Origin: Gemmatimonadota bacterium
GTDB lineage: Bacteria; Gemmatimonadota; Gemmatimonadetes; Gemmatimonadales; GWC2-71-9
Reading direction: 5' to 3'
Length of the DNA: 64,000 bases
NCBI GenBank assembly: GCA_022710485.1
Contig: JAKLGU010000009.1
Span: 23,742-87,741, forward strand
In this document: positions 52,010-61,962 of the stretch, in pieces
How the letters are laid out: each line of letters opens with the position of its first letter
Position numbering within the stretch: the stretch's first letter is position 1
Program-made: the position numbers and the translations under genes
The notes under the pieces: model-generated
What the model was told of the DNA's origin: nothing
The model's input: only the letters and a program-made list of their open reading frames with translations
Databases searched by the model: none

Positions 52010-52021
52010 GGTTAGCTAACC
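52010..52021. promoter_or_regulatory. Perfect 12-bp palindrome upstream of the sigma-gene promoter
   Basis: GGTTAGCTAACC is its own reverse complement and starts 2 bases beyond the -35 box of the sigma-gene promoter. The position suits binding of a dimeric regulator. The regulator is not known. Confidence 0.4.
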
Positions 52022-52225
52022 CTAGCGCCCGGAACGGGTTGCGGAATCGTGCCAAAAAATTGAACGAAAATCCGTATGAATTCCTTCATCATCACAAAAG
52101 AGATGCCTGCCAGATTGGCAACGTCGCACGGCACAAGCACTTGGCAGGCCGGTACCCCAACACACCTCACCCCCCTATAGACCACCTGACGCACCAAAGA
52201 GTTCCCCGTGCACACCCGAAGCCGC

Positions 52226-52249
52226 CTCCCCGCTTCCCCGCTTCCCCGC
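52226..52249 (-). repeat. Inverted copy of the 8-bp repeat
   Basis: Three units of the reverse complement of GCGGGGAA (the outer one with one change) directly before the -10 box of the flavin-reductase-like gene. Together with 50891-50946 they flank the sigma-factor gene in opposite orientation. Confidence 0.8.
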
Positions 52250-52250
52250 C

Positions 52251-52256
52251 TAGATT
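52251..52256 (+). promoter_or_regulatory. -10 box of the flavin-reductase-like gene (leaderless arrangement)
   Basis: TAGATT lies 5 bases before the ATG at 52262, with no Shine-Dalgarno between. The corresponding -35 region falls in the C-rich repeat and is not convincing. Confidence 0.4.
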
Positions 52257-52261
52257 CCCGC

Positions 52262-52852
52262 ATGCTCACCAATGAATCGTACGAACTGCTCCGCCGGCTC
52301 GCCTCGCCCATCGTCGCGGTGACCTCCGCCCACGCGGGCCGGACGAACGGGATGATCCTGGACAGTGCCGTCCGGGCCACCATCTCCCCGGAACACCCCC
52401 GGCTCTCGATCTACGTCCATAAGTGGCACCTGAGCCACGACCTGATCTGGGCCAGCGGCCGGTTCGCCGCCCATCTGCTCGACCAGGACCAGTTCGACGT
52501 GGTGCACCAGCTGGGCTTCCGAAGCGGGCGGCAGGCGGCCGACAAGCTCACCGGCATCCCCTACCGTCTGGGTGAGGGTGGCGTGCCCGTCCTCGAGCGC
52601 TGCCACGCCGCGTTCGAGTGCCGCGTGCTCAACACCATGGACGCCGGGCCGGCCACGCTGTATCTCGGCGAGATCGTCGCCACCCACGCGGGCACCACGG
52701 GGACGCTGATGACGGCGGATTATTTCCGGGCGAACCTGCCGGAGGCGTGGCGGGAGGAGTTCCTGAAAAACTACCGCGAGGCCCAGGAACGGATCCGGGA
52801 CCTCGCGGCGGTGAAGGACGTGCGTCGCTGGGGCGGGCCTACAGCGCCTTGA
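52262..52852 (+). CDS. Flavin reductase-like (FMN-binding split-barrel) domain protein
   Basis: 196 residues. The N-terminal half matches flavin reductase-like split-barrel domains: SPIVAVTSAHAGRTNGMILDSAVRATISPEHPRLSIYVHKWHLSHDLI, then FAAHLLDQDQFDVVHQLGFRSGR. The later part contributes LYLGEIVATH. Members bind FMN and reduce it with NAD(P)H or bind it as a cofactor. The C-terminal 40 residues are helical. The gene overlaps the 3' end of the convergent pntB by 14 bases. Confidence 0.85.
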   Translation: MLTNESYELLRRLASPIVAVTSAHAGRTNGMILDSAVRATISPEHPRLSIYVHKWHLSHDLIWASGRFAAHLLDQDQFDVVHQLGFRSGRQAADKLTGIPYRLGEGGVPVLERCHAAFECRVLNTMDAGPATLYLGEIVATHAGTTGTLMTADYFRANLPEAWREEFLKNYREAQERIRDLAAVKDVRRWGGPTAP

Positions 52853-54227
52853 TCTCCGAGACGAGCCGCGTCAGGGATTGCTTGGCGTCGCCGAAGAGCA
52901 TGGCGGTCTTCGGGTTGTAGAACAGCTCGTTCTCGATGCCGGCGAACCCGGCGCTCATCCCCCGCTTCATGACGATGATGCTCTTGGCATGGTCGGCGTT
53001 GAGGATCGGCATGCCGTAGATGGGGCTGCCGGGGTCGGTCCGGGCCGCGGGGTTGACCACGTCATTGGCGCCGATGACGAGCGCCACGTCGGCGCGCTGG
53101 AAGTCGTCGTTGATCTGGTCCATTTCGCACAGCTTGTCGTAGGGCACGTTGGCCTCCGCCAGGAGGACGTTCATGTGCCCCGGCATCCGCCCCGCCACGG
53201 GGTGGATGGCGTACTTGACCTCCCCGCCTTTCCGCTCGATCAGGTCCGCCAGCTCGCGCACGATGTGCTGCGCCTGCGCCACCGCGAGCCCGTACCCCGG
53301 CACCACGATCACGAACTGGGCGTACCCGAGCTGCACCGCCGCGTCCTCGACGCTCACCTGCCGGACGGTGAGCCCCTCCGCGCTCTTCCCCCCGCCGCCC
53401 GTCCCGCCGCCGAACGCGCCGAAGAGCACGTTGGTGAGGGAGCGGTTCATCGCCTTGCACATGATCTGGCTGAGGATGATGCCGGACGACCCGACCAGCG
53501 CGCCCGCGATGATCAGCAGGTTGTTGTGGATCACGAACCCCGTCATGGCGGCCGCGATGCCCGAATAGGAGTTGAGCAGCGAGATGACCACCGGCATGTC
53601 GGCGCCGCCGATGGGGATCACGAGGAGCACGCCCAGGAGCAGCGAGAGCGCGATGACGGCATAGAACGGCCAGAGCACCTGCTCCGGGGTGGCGATCTGG
53701 TAGCTGGCGAGCGCCACGATGACCACGAAGGTCAGCGCGTTCACCGTCTTCTGCATCGGGAAGGTGATCGGCTTGCCGGTCATCACCTCCTGCAGCTTGG
53801 CCCAGGCGATCAGGCTGCCGGAAAGCGTCACCGCGCCGATCAGGAGGCTGAGCTGGGTGGTGATGCCGACGTCGAGCGGCGGCGTGAGGCCCTCGAGCTC
53901 CGCCTTCAGGAACTCGGCGCCGCCCACCAGGAGCGACGAGCCGCCGCCGAAGCCGTTGAGCAGCGCCACCATCTGCGGCATCGAGGTCATCTTGACGGCG
54001 CGGGCCATCCAGAGCCCCAGCAGGGAGCCCACCACGATGCCGACCATGATGGCCTGGAAGGAGAGGATGCCGCGGTCGAAGAGGGTGACCAGCATGGCGA
54101 TGAGCATGCCCACGCCCGAGAGCATGTTGCCGTGCCGCGCCGTGACGGGGCTGCTGAGCCGCTTCAGGCCGATGATGAACAGCACGGCCGCCACGAGGTA
54201 GAGCAATTGTTCGATGGCGAACGGCAT
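52839..54227 (-). CDS. pntB: NAD(P) transhydrogenase beta subunit
   Basis: 462 residues. The membrane half has about eight helices (LLYLVAAVLFIIGLKRLS at the start, NGFGGGSSLLVGGAEFL near 90). A cytosolic NADP(H)-binding domain III follows from about residue 290, with the VIVVPGYGLAVAQAQH dinucleotide motif, HPVAGRMPGHMNVLLAEANVPYD and the C-terminal KRGMSAGFAGIENELFY. The enzyme couples proton entry to reduction of NADP+ by NADH. ATG at 54227 shares a base with the alpha-2 gene stop (TGATG); a GTG immediately before is an alternative. Confidence 0.96.
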   Translation of the reverse strand: MPFAIEQLLYLVAAVLFIIGLKRLSSPVTARHGNMLSGVGMLIAMLVTLFDRGILSFQAIMVGIVVGSLLGLWMARAVKMTSMPQMVALLNGFGGGSSLLVGGAEFLKAELEGLTPPLDVGITTQLSLLIGAVTLSGSLIAWAKLQEVMTGKPITFPMQKTVNALTFVVIVALASYQIATPEQVLWPFYAVIALSLLLGVLLVIPIGGADMPVVISLLNSYSGIAAAMTGFVIHNNLLIIAGALVGSSGIILSQIMCKAMNRSLTNVLFGAFGGGTGGGGKSAEGLTVRQVSVEDAAVQLGYAQFVIVVPGYGLAVAQAQHIVRELADLIERKGGEVKYAIHPVAGRMPGHMNVLLAEANVPYDKLCEMDQINDDFQRADVALVIGANDVVNPAARTDPGSPIYGMPILNADHAKSIIVMKRGMSAGFAGIENELFYNPKTAMLFGDAKQSLTRLVSEIKAL

Positions 54228-54517
54228 CACTTGGCCTCCGGCTTCTTCGTGAACATCTGCAGCATCCGGTCAGTGACCGCGTAGCCGCCCACCACGTTCA
54301 TCATGGCCAGGATCACGGCGCAGACGCCGAACACCCAGGAGATCCAGCCGAAGCCGCCGCCCGCCACCACGAGGGCGCCCACGATCGTGATGCCGCTGAT
54401 CGCGTTGGCGCCGGACATGAGCGGCGTGTGGAGCGTCGTGGGGACCCGGTTGATCAGCTCGACGCCAAGAAAAGTGGCGAGGACGAAGAGGGTGATGCTG
54501 AGGATCAGGGCTTCCAT
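54227..54517 (-). CDS. pntAB: NAD(P) transhydrogenase alpha subunit, membrane part (alpha-2)
   Basis: 96 residues with three or four helices (ALILSITLFVLATFLGVELI, ISGITIVGALVVAGG, ISWVFGVCAVILAMMNVVGGYAVTDRML). It matches the C-terminal membrane part of PntA, encoded separately as in Rhodospirillum and Thermus-type three-subunit enzymes. It sits between the soluble alpha-1 gene (2 bases away) and pntB (TGATG overlap). The methionine at 54517 is preferred because upstream residues in frame are charged and unlike the family. Confidence 0.94.
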   Translation of the reverse strand: MEALILSITLFVLATFLGVELINRVPTTLHTPLMSGANAISGITIVGALVVAGGGFGWISWVFGVCAVILAMMNVVGGYAVTDRMLQMFTKKPEAK

Positions 54518-54519
54518 GC

Positions 54520-55629
54520 TCAGGCCGCCTTGCCGGTGCGGAGTTCGCCCGCGTGCGCCACGCACATCGGGCCGGTGATCGGGTCGGAGAGGTCCACCTG
54601 GAGGGCGCCGTCCTTGAGGAGGTGGGTCACGAAGGTCAGGACGTTGCGCCCGTACATCTGGCTGGCGTGCAGGGGGACGCTCGCGGGAAGGTTGACCGGG
54701 GCCAGGATGCTCACGCCCCCGACGGTGACCGTCTCGCCGAACGAGGTGAGCTCGCAGTTCCCGCCGGACTCGCCGGCCAGGTCCACGATGACCGACCCCG
54801 GCTTCATGGCACGCACCGCCTCCGCGGTGATGAGCCGCGGCGCGGGGCGCCCGGGGATTTGTGCGGTGGTGATGATCAGGTCCTGTCCCTTGGCGTGTTC
54901 CCCGATGCCGGCCACCACGCGGCGCTGCTGTTCGTCCGCCAGCTCCTTCGCGTAGCCGCCCTGCCCCTCGCCCTCGACGGCGGCCACCTCGACGAAACTG
55001 GCGCCGAGGCTCTGCACCTGCTCGCGCACCACGGCGCGGACGTCGAACGCGGAGACGATGCCGCCGAGCCGTCGCGCCGTGGCGATCGCCTGCAGGCCCG
55101 CCACGCCCGCGCCGATCACGAACACCTTGGCGGGGGCGAGGGTGCCGGCCGCGGTGGTCAGCATCGGGAGGATGCGTCCCATCGCGTCGGCACCGACGAG
55201 GATCGCCTTGTACCCGGCGATGGTGGCCTGCGAGGACAGCGCGTCCATGGACTGTGCCTTGGTCGTGCGCGGCACCAGCTCCATCGCGAAGGCCGTCACC
55301 TTGCGCCCGGCCAGCGCGCCGAGCAGATCGGCCGACGCGGCCGGCGCGAGGAAGCTCACGAGCGCGGAGCCCTCCCGCAGCAGCGCCGCCTCCTCCGTCG
55401 TCGGCCGTTGCACCTTCAGCACCAGGTCCGCCGCAAACGCCTCGGCGGCGCTCCCGACGATGGTGGCGCCGGCCGCCTCGAAGTCCGCGTCCGGCAGGTA
55501 CGCACCGGTGCCGGCGCCGCGCTGCACGACGACGGTGCAGCCCGCCTTCGTCAGCTTGGCGACACCGTCGGGCACGAGGGCCACGCGCCGTTCGTGGGGG
55601 CGGGTTTCCGCAGGGACTCCAATGCGCAT
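54520..55629 (-). CDS. pntAA: NAD(P) transhydrogenase alpha subunit, soluble NAD-binding part (alpha-1)
   Basis: 369 residues, domain I of proton-translocating transhydrogenase. N-terminal MRIGVPAETRPHERRVALVP is typical, with the NAD-binding VFVIGAGVAGLQAIATARRLG near 166-186, the family segments RVVAGIGEHAKGQDLIITTAQIPGRPAP and VIVDLAGESGGNCE. Domain II is in the next gene. First gene of the three-gene unit. The transhydrogenase is the likely NADPH supplier for this organism's biosynthesis. Confidence 0.95.
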   Translation of the reverse strand: MRIGVPAETRPHERRVALVPDGVAKLTKAGCTVVVQRGAGTGAYLPDADFEAAGATIVGSAAEAFAADLVLKVQRPTTEEAALLREGSALVSFLAPAASADLLGALAGRKVTAFAMELVPRTTKAQSMDALSSQATIAGYKAILVGADAMGRILPMLTTAAGTLAPAKVFVIGAGVAGLQAIATARRLGGIVSAFDVRAVVREQVQSLGASFVEVAAVEGEGQGGYAKELADEQQRRVVAGIGEHAKGQDLIITTAQIPGRPAPRLITAEAVRAMKPGSVIVDLAGESGGNCELTSFGETVTVGGVSILAPVNLPASVPLHASQMYGRNVLTFVTHLLKDGALQVDLSDPITGPMCVAHAGELRTGKAA

Positions 55630-55972
55630 GTCGTGTCTTCCAGGGTGGAGGGTGGGCGGCAGTGCCCAGGTCGGCCGTGGCGACCGTGCTCCGTGGTCCG
55701 CGAGAAAAGGTTGAGGAAATGTACTACCGCCCGCCCGAACGGGGAGCCCCGTCGCGGACGCGTCTCGCGACCTCCCCCACGCTGCCGAGGGACGCGGAGG
55801 GTGCGCACGCCGGGGGGCCGGGACCGGCGCCGCTGGGGCACCACGCACGATCCTAGAGGGAAAACCGCCGGAATCCTATTGTTGCCAGAGGGAAAAGTTG
55901 CTACATTGGGGTCGCAGTCCTGCGGTGCCCCCTGCGGCACACGTGGAGTTCACCCTCGAACGGAGACTTGCG
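55630..55972. other. Intergenic region between divergent pnt operon and SWIB gene
   Basis: 343 bases. The half next to the SWIB gene holds its promoter (55879-55907) and a 60-base leader with a small hairpin (GTGCC/GGCAC near 55925-55940). On the pnt side I see only a weak minus-strand TACATT-like -10 at about 55716-55721 and no gene. Confidence 0.55.
55879..55907 (+). promoter_or_regulatory. Promoter of the SWIB-protein gene
   Basis: -35 TTGTTG (55879-55884), 17-base spacer, -10 TACATT (55902-55907). Predicted start near 55914, leader about 60 bases. Confidence 0.55.
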
Positions 55973-56323
55973 ATGGCAGCCAAGAAGAAGAAGGCAGCGA
56001 AGAAGGCCGTCAAGAAGACCGCCAAGAAGAAGACCGTCAAGAAGGCCGCGAAGAAGAAGACCGCCAGCAAGCGCAAGCCCTCGGCGGCGTTCATGAAGCC
56101 GATGAAGGTCTCGGCCGCTCTCGGTGCCGTCATCGGCGCCGGCCCGTATCCGCGCACCGAAGTCACCAAGAAGCTCTGGGCCTACATCAAGCGGAAGGGG
56201 CTCCAGGACTCCAAGAACCGCCGCGACATCAACGCCGACGCCAACCTCAAGGCGGTGTTCGGTGGACGCTCCAAGGTCAACATGTTCGAGATGACCAAGC
56301 TCGTCAGCAAGCACCTTTCGTAG
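55973..56323 (+). CDS. SWIB/MDM2-domain protein with histone H1-like lysine-rich tail
   Basis: 116 residues. Residues 1-38 are almost only Lys and Ala with a few Thr/Val (repeats of AKK and KKT), as in bacterial histone H1-like proteins. Residues 42-115 are a SWIB domain: SAALGAVIGAGPYPRTEVTKKLWAYIKRKGLQDSKNRRDINADANLKAVFGG and FEMTKLVSKHL. The combination suggests a DNA-binding, chromatin-like protein; SWIB proteins in Chlamydia and some others have similar layouts. Own promoter and terminator make it a single-gene unit. Confidence 0.93.
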   Translation: MAAKKKKAAKKAVKKTAKKKTVKKAAKKKTASKRKPSAAFMKPMKVSAALGAVIGAGPYPRTEVTKKLWAYIKRKGLQDSKNRRDINADANLKAVFGGRSKVNMFEMTKLVSKHLS

Positions 56324-56350
56324 TTCCCGAGCCCCTGCAGGGACCGGACG

Positions 56351-56383
56351 AAGGGCACGCCCGCTGGCGTGCCCTTTCGGTTT
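56351..56383 (+). terminator. Terminator after the SWIB gene
   Basis: An 11-bp stem (56351-56361 with 56366-56376) with a 4-base loop, followed by a broken T run TCGGTTT. Confidence 0.7.
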
Positions 56384-56414
56384 CCTCCCCCTTCCAGCCC
56401 TCTCGGGCGCCCGC

Positions 56415-56420
56415 TATACT
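56415..56420 (+). promoter_or_regulatory. -10 box of ettA, near-leaderless
   Basis: TATACT ends 8 bases before the ettA ATG at 56429. The transcript would begin at or just before the start codon. No Shine-Dalgarno sequence is present, and no clear -35. Confidence 0.45.
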
Positions 56421-56428
56421 CCCGCCCC

Positions 56429-58108
<1,680 letters not shown>

Positions 58109-58126
58109 CCCCGGAGGGCTCGTCGG

Positions 58127-60934
58127 CTAGTTCCGCGAAAGGCTGTCCACGACTCGGCGAACCGCCGCGACTTGCGGGCGCAGCGCCGGGTCGGGGTCGT
58201 CCCGCAGCGTCAGAAAATGCCGCCACGCGCGCAGCGCCCGCGGGCCATCCCTCTCCTGCAGCGCCAGCCGCCCTTCGTCATAGAGCATTCCCGCCAGGAA
58301 GCGAGGTCCGTAGACCGCGTCGAGCGGGCGGCGCGCCAGCATCGCGAGTGCACCCTGTCGGTCCCCCGCGGCCTCGTGGCAGCGGGCAAGGACATAAAGG
58401 CCCGAGCCCACCACGTCCGCGCTTGGCACGAGGTCGGCGAGCGAGTCGGCCCGCCGGATCCGCGCCGGAGCGTCCGCATCACCCATGCGAACCGCGGCCA
58501 GGCAGGCGGACGCCGCGGCGGCAAGTTCCCCCGGCTGCCGATCGAGCAGCGCCAGGTTCCGCCGTGCCTCGGCGGATGACACAGGCTCGCCCCGCCAGAG
58601 ATCCCAAAAGAGCACGTTGTTCCGCCTCTGCTCGCTGGCGTCGCGACCTGAGACCACGGCCTCTTCCATCGCCGCGAGTTGCGGCCGCACCGCCTCGTCC
58701 GCGGCATAGAAGAGCCCCACGACGGCCGAGGGCGGGGCGCCGTATGCCGCGAGCAACGCGGCCAGATCATCCATCCGGCCCCGGTTTCCGGCGAGCGCGG
58801 CAGAGACGGCCAGGAGCCGCTGGGCCTCCGCTGTCGTGCTGGTCCGGCGGCGGAGGGCGTCAAGCGCCCGTATGGGATCCGCCGTGCCCAGCCCGTCGAG
58901 CTGCCCCCACCCCACGATCCTGAGCAGCGCAAAGGTGCTCATCGAATCGAAGGCGCCCGTGAACCGGCGGAGCGCCGCCGAGTCCCCGAGAGCGACTGCC
59001 ACCCTCCATCGCACGAACTCGATGGCGTCACTTGGCGCCTCCGCCCGCTCCGCGCGCGGCCGGAGCCGGCGCACGGTCGCCGTGTCGCCCTCGCGCGCCG
59101 CGACCTCGACCCGGTGCAGCAGCCCGGGCACCGACGCTGAATCGAGCGCAAGGGCGCGGTCGAAGGCGTTGCGCGCCCGCTCTTGCGCTCCGGCAATGCC
59201 GGCGAGGTCGCCGGTGTGGAAGAGGACGTCGCCCAGCCCGAACCAGGTGTGCGCGCGGTCGGGGGCCCATCGGATCGCGGCCTCCCAGTCCTCGACCTGT
59301 TCCCGGACCGGCGTAAGTTGGGGGAAGCGCCGGCCGGCGAGCGCGACGAGGATCGCGCGGTCCCGGGTCCCGAGCCGGTCCCGGAGCGCCCATGCGCGCT
59401 GCTTGGCCGAAGCGGAAGGATCCTCGCCCAGCCAGTCGGCGGCTTCGGCGTAGTCGCGCGCCGCCAGGGCAAAGGTGGAGTCCAGTTCGAGCGCCCGCGC
59501 CAAGGCCGCCATGGCATCAACCACTCGTCCGGCTCGCATCGCCTCCCGACCGTCGAGGTAGGCGCGGAGCGCCGACAGCGGAATGGAGGCGAGCGCCGGC
59601 GCGTCCGCCCCGTCCTCGCTCGCGAGCGTCGAGAGCAGACTCGCGGCCATCCGGTCCACCATCCACGGGAGGCTGTCGATTGGGCCGCTCACCTGGGGCA
59701 GGAGCGCGGTCTTGCCGCTCTCCGTCTCGGTGACGACGGGCGCAAGCACGATGCGCGCGCCGTCCCGGACCAGCGTCCCGCCCAGGATCAGGCCCGCGCC
59801 AGTGCGTCGCGCCGCCTCCCGAAGCTGCCCTGCGCCGGCCGCACTGTCCCCGGCCCGCGCCTCCGCCACCGCGCGCAGCGCCATGTCCGGATCCACGGGG
59901 TGCGGGAGCGACGCCCCCGAGAGCCGCGCGTTGGTCAGGTCCACCAGCCCGACGGAGAGCACGGCGAGCACGCTGTCCGGAGTCGTGGCGCGGAACGGCG
60001 CGATCAGCAGCCGGTCGCGGCTGACCGGTTCCGGCGCGGCCGGCCGCACGCGCCACCTGCCCGCCACGGCCACCGCCGCGAGCACGCCCAATCCCGCCAC
60101 GGCCCACCAGAGCGTGCGGTCACGGTGCCGGCGCCGGCCTGGGTCGGACCCCACGTCGGGGGAAGCCCCGACCGAAGCCGGCGGAGGCGCCGGAGCCTCC
60201 GCCTCCGTGGCGCTCGGGGAGGTGGCGGGGATCGCCCGCCTGATGGCCACGGTCTCCGGCGCAGGCGCAACCCCATACTCCCGGCGCAGCCGCTCCTCGA
60301 ACGCGGTGTACGCCTCCGCGGCGCCTGCGCTGTCGCCAGACTGAACGAGGAGCGCGAGCAGCTTGCGAACCCCCGCCTCGTCGTCGGGCGTAAGTTCCAC
60401 CGCCCGCCGGGCCCAGCCGGCGGCGAGGGCCGGCGCGCCCGCCGATTCCGCCTCCCGGCAGAGCGCCCATGCCCCCTCGGCAGCCCGGCGACGAACATCC
60501 GCGCGGCGTCCCTCCAGCCATTCCTCGAACCCCACCGCCTCGGACACGTAGAGTCCCGGTGCCAGATCCCCGCGGAGGAGATCGAGCGCCACGCGCCATC
60601 GCCCGGTGGCGGCGGCCTCCTCGAATTCGGAAATATCGGACCGGAATTGTCCCGGATCGAGGCCGACCTCTTCGTCGCCCCGATTCAGCAGGACCCCATC
60701 CCCAAGCTCCCGCCGGAGGTGGAAGAGCGCCTGCCGGAGGGCGTTGCGCGCGCCGGCCGCATCGAGCTCGGGCCAGAACATCGCCAGTAGGGTGTCGCGT
60801 CGGAGGAAGGTGCCGGGACGCTCCGCGGTCAGGCGGAGGAGCAGCGCCAGTCGCTTCGGCTGTGTGAGGATCCCCCGCAGCTCCCCGCCCGGGCCCCGGA
60901 GGTCGATGTTGCCGAAGGACTTGAGACTGATCAT
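58127..60934 (-). CDS. Membrane-anchored BTAD/SARP-type transcriptional regulator with TPR-like C-terminus
   Basis: 935 residues. N-terminal OmpR-like winged helix (residues 1-95: ISLKSFGNIDLRG..., TLLAMFWPELDAAGARNALRQALFHLRRELGDG) and bacterial transcriptional activation domain (100-235: FEEAAATGRWRVALDLLRGDLAPGLY...). One transmembrane helix lies at 275-293. The outer part starts with RDRLLIAPFRATTPDS and LILGGTLVRDGARIVLAPVV, then TPR-like helices (ALARALELDSTFALAARDYAEAADWL). The start ATG is the last before the domain; the frame stays open upstream without homology. Divergent from a lipoprotein gene with possible operator repeats between. Confidence 0.88.
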   Translation of the reverse strand: MISLKSFGNIDLRGPGGELRGILTQPKRLALLLRLTAERPGTFLRRDTLLAMFWPELDAAGARNALRQALFHLRRELGDGVLLNRGDEEVGLDPGQFRSDISEFEEAAATGRWRVALDLLRGDLAPGLYVSEAVGFEEWLEGRRADVRRRAAEGAWALCREAESAGAPALAAGWARRAVELTPDDEAGVRKLLALLVQSGDSAGAAEAYTAFEERLRREYGVAPAPETVAIRRAIPATSPSATEAEAPAPPPASVGASPDVGSDPGRRRHRDRTLWWAVAGLGVLAAVAVAGRWRVRPAAPEPVSRDRLLIAPFRATTPDSVLAVLSVGLVDLTNARLSGASLPHPVDPDMALRAVAEARAGDSAAGAGQLREAARRTGAGLILGGTLVRDGARIVLAPVVTETESGKTALLPQVSGPIDSLPWMVDRMAASLLSTLASEDGADAPALASIPLSALRAYLDGREAMRAGRVVDAMAALARALELDSTFALAARDYAEAADWLGEDPSASAKQRAWALRDRLGTRDRAILVALAGRRFPQLTPVREQVEDWEAAIRWAPDRAHTWFGLGDVLFHTGDLAGIAGAQERARNAFDRALALDSASVPGLLHRVEVAAREGDTATVRRLRPRAERAEAPSDAIEFVRWRVAVALGDSAALRRFTGAFDSMSTFALLRIVGWGQLDGLGTADPIRALDALRRRTSTTAEAQRLLAVSAALAGNRGRMDDLAALLAAYGAPPSAVVGLFYAADEAVRPQLAAMEEAVVSGRDASEQRRNNVLFWDLWRGEPVSSAEARRNLALLDRQPGELAAAASACLAAVRMGDADAPARIRRADSLADLVPSADVVGSGLYVLARCHEAAGDRQGALAMLARRPLDAVYGPRFLAGMLYDEGRLALQERDGPRALRAWRHFLTLRDDPDPALRPQVAAVRRVVDSLSRN

Positions 60935-60960
60935 GCGGAAGCCGATGTGCGGAAGGGGGG

Positions 60961-60996
60961 CCGTTACCGGCCGGGTAACGGGGAAATAACCGGCCG
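60961..60996. promoter_or_regulatory. Inverted and direct repeats between BTAD regulator and lipoprotein genes
   Basis: CCGTTACC and GGTAACGG (60961-60968, 60974-60981) flank GGCCG as a perfect 8-bp inverted repeat. ACCGGCCG is repeated directly at 60966-60973 and 60989-60996, a 23-base period. SARP-type regulators usually bind direct repeats about two helical turns apart, so this is a plausible operator for the adjacent regulator. Confidence 0.5.
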
Positions 60997-61087
60997 AACG
61001 CAGATTCGTCAATCGCCCGCCGCTCGGCCGGCGTCCAGTGCCGTCCGACACCTGCTCCTCGACACCCATTTTCCCGGAGTCCCGCCC

Positions 61088-61870
61088 ATGACGAAGCCAG
61101 GATTCGCGTTCCGCCGCATCACCGCGGCATCCATCCTCCTGCTCGGCGTCTCCCTCGGCGCATGCAGTGACGACGACGACGATGACGACGGCGGCGGCTC
61201 CACGGCCGCGACCGATTATGTGGGCCTGGTCTCGAGCACCGACGGCCAGACGGGTCCCCTCGACATCACCTTCGCGAGCGCCGTCTCGGCTCCGCCGGTC
61301 CTTCAGGAACCTGGCGCCGGACCCTCGCGGTCGAGTGGGGCACCGGTGAACGCAACCGGGACGGTCGCCCTGGGAGGGAATGCACCCGTCGCCATCTCCG
61401 GCACGCTGGATGGCGGCGCACTGAACATGACCGGAACCGGGTGGGCGCTGGCGGGAACGCTTTCGAACGGGAAGCTGACCGGGACCTTCACGGCGCCTGG
61501 GCCCGCCGACGGCACTCTCGTCGCCGCGGGCAGCACCGCAAGCGCCCCGGCCGTCGCACTCTGCGGAAGCTACGCCGGCCAGGACTTCACCACGGATCCG
61601 CCGGAGGACGACTTCGGCACGTTCAGCATGGTCATTGCCGGGACCTCGGTGCTCGGGACGGTGGTTTCCGATGGGGGTACGGTGCAGTCGTTCACCGGGA
61701 CGGCGACCGCCTCGACCATCACCGTCAACGCCTCTCAGGGGTCGTTGACCCTGACCGCGAGCGGCGAGTACGATGAGTTCGGCGTCGGCGGCTCGTACGC
61801 GATCAAGTTCGGCAGCACCACGGTGAACGCCGGCAGTTTCTCCGGCGGTACCTGCGACTCGCCGACCTGA
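61088..61870 (+). CDS. Asp-rich lipoprotein of unknown function
   Basis: 260 residues. Lipoprotein signal (ITAASILLLGVSLGAC, Cys about 26), then a run of Asp (SDDDDDDDGGG) right after the lipidated Cys. The mature part is Gly/Thr/Ser/Ala-rich and probably beta-sheet, with repeated strand motifs (VNATGTVALGGNAPVAISGTLDGGALNMTGTG, then GTATASTITVNASQGSLTLTASGEY). Two further Cys (ALCGSY, GGTCDS) could form a disulfide. No family recognised. It is divergent from the BTAD regulator, its probable controller. Confidence 0.75.
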   Translation: MTKPGFAFRRITAASILLLGVSLGACSDDDDDDDGGGSTAATDYVGLVSSTDGQTGPLDITFASAVSAPPVLQEPGAGPSRSSGAPVNATGTVALGGNAPVAISGTLDGGALNMTGTGWALAGTLSNGKLTGTFTAPGPADGTLVAAGSTASAPAVALCGSYAGQDFTTDPPEDDFGTFSMVIAGTSVLGTVVSDGGTVQSFTGTATASTITVNASQGSLTLTASGEYDEFGVGGSYAIKFGSTTVNAGSFSGGTCDSPT

Positions 61871-61888
61871 TCGGCCGGTCGACACGCA

Positions 61889-61926
61889 ACAACCCCCCGG
61901 AGACTCCTCCGGGGGGTTGTGCTTTT
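61889..61926 (+). terminator. Terminator after the Asp-rich lipoprotein gene
   Basis: A perfect 14-bp stem (61889-61902 with 61907-61920) around a 4-base loop, followed by GCTTTT. Confidence 0.85.
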
Positions 61927-61962
61927 CCTGCCCAGCTGCCCCGCTGCCCCCCTGCCCCGCCC

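Larger units (their letters stand above)
51906..52261. other. AT-rich intergenic region between divergent sigma-factor and flavin-reductase genes
   Basis: 356 bases with no protein or RNA gene I can support. It holds the sigma-gene leader and promoter (51979-52007), a 12-bp palindrome, an A/T-rich stretch (about 52050-52110) unusual for this genome, three inverted 8-bp repeat units and the promoter of the next gene. A structured regulatory RNA in the AT-rich part cannot be excluded but shows no recognisable family. Confidence 0.6.
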
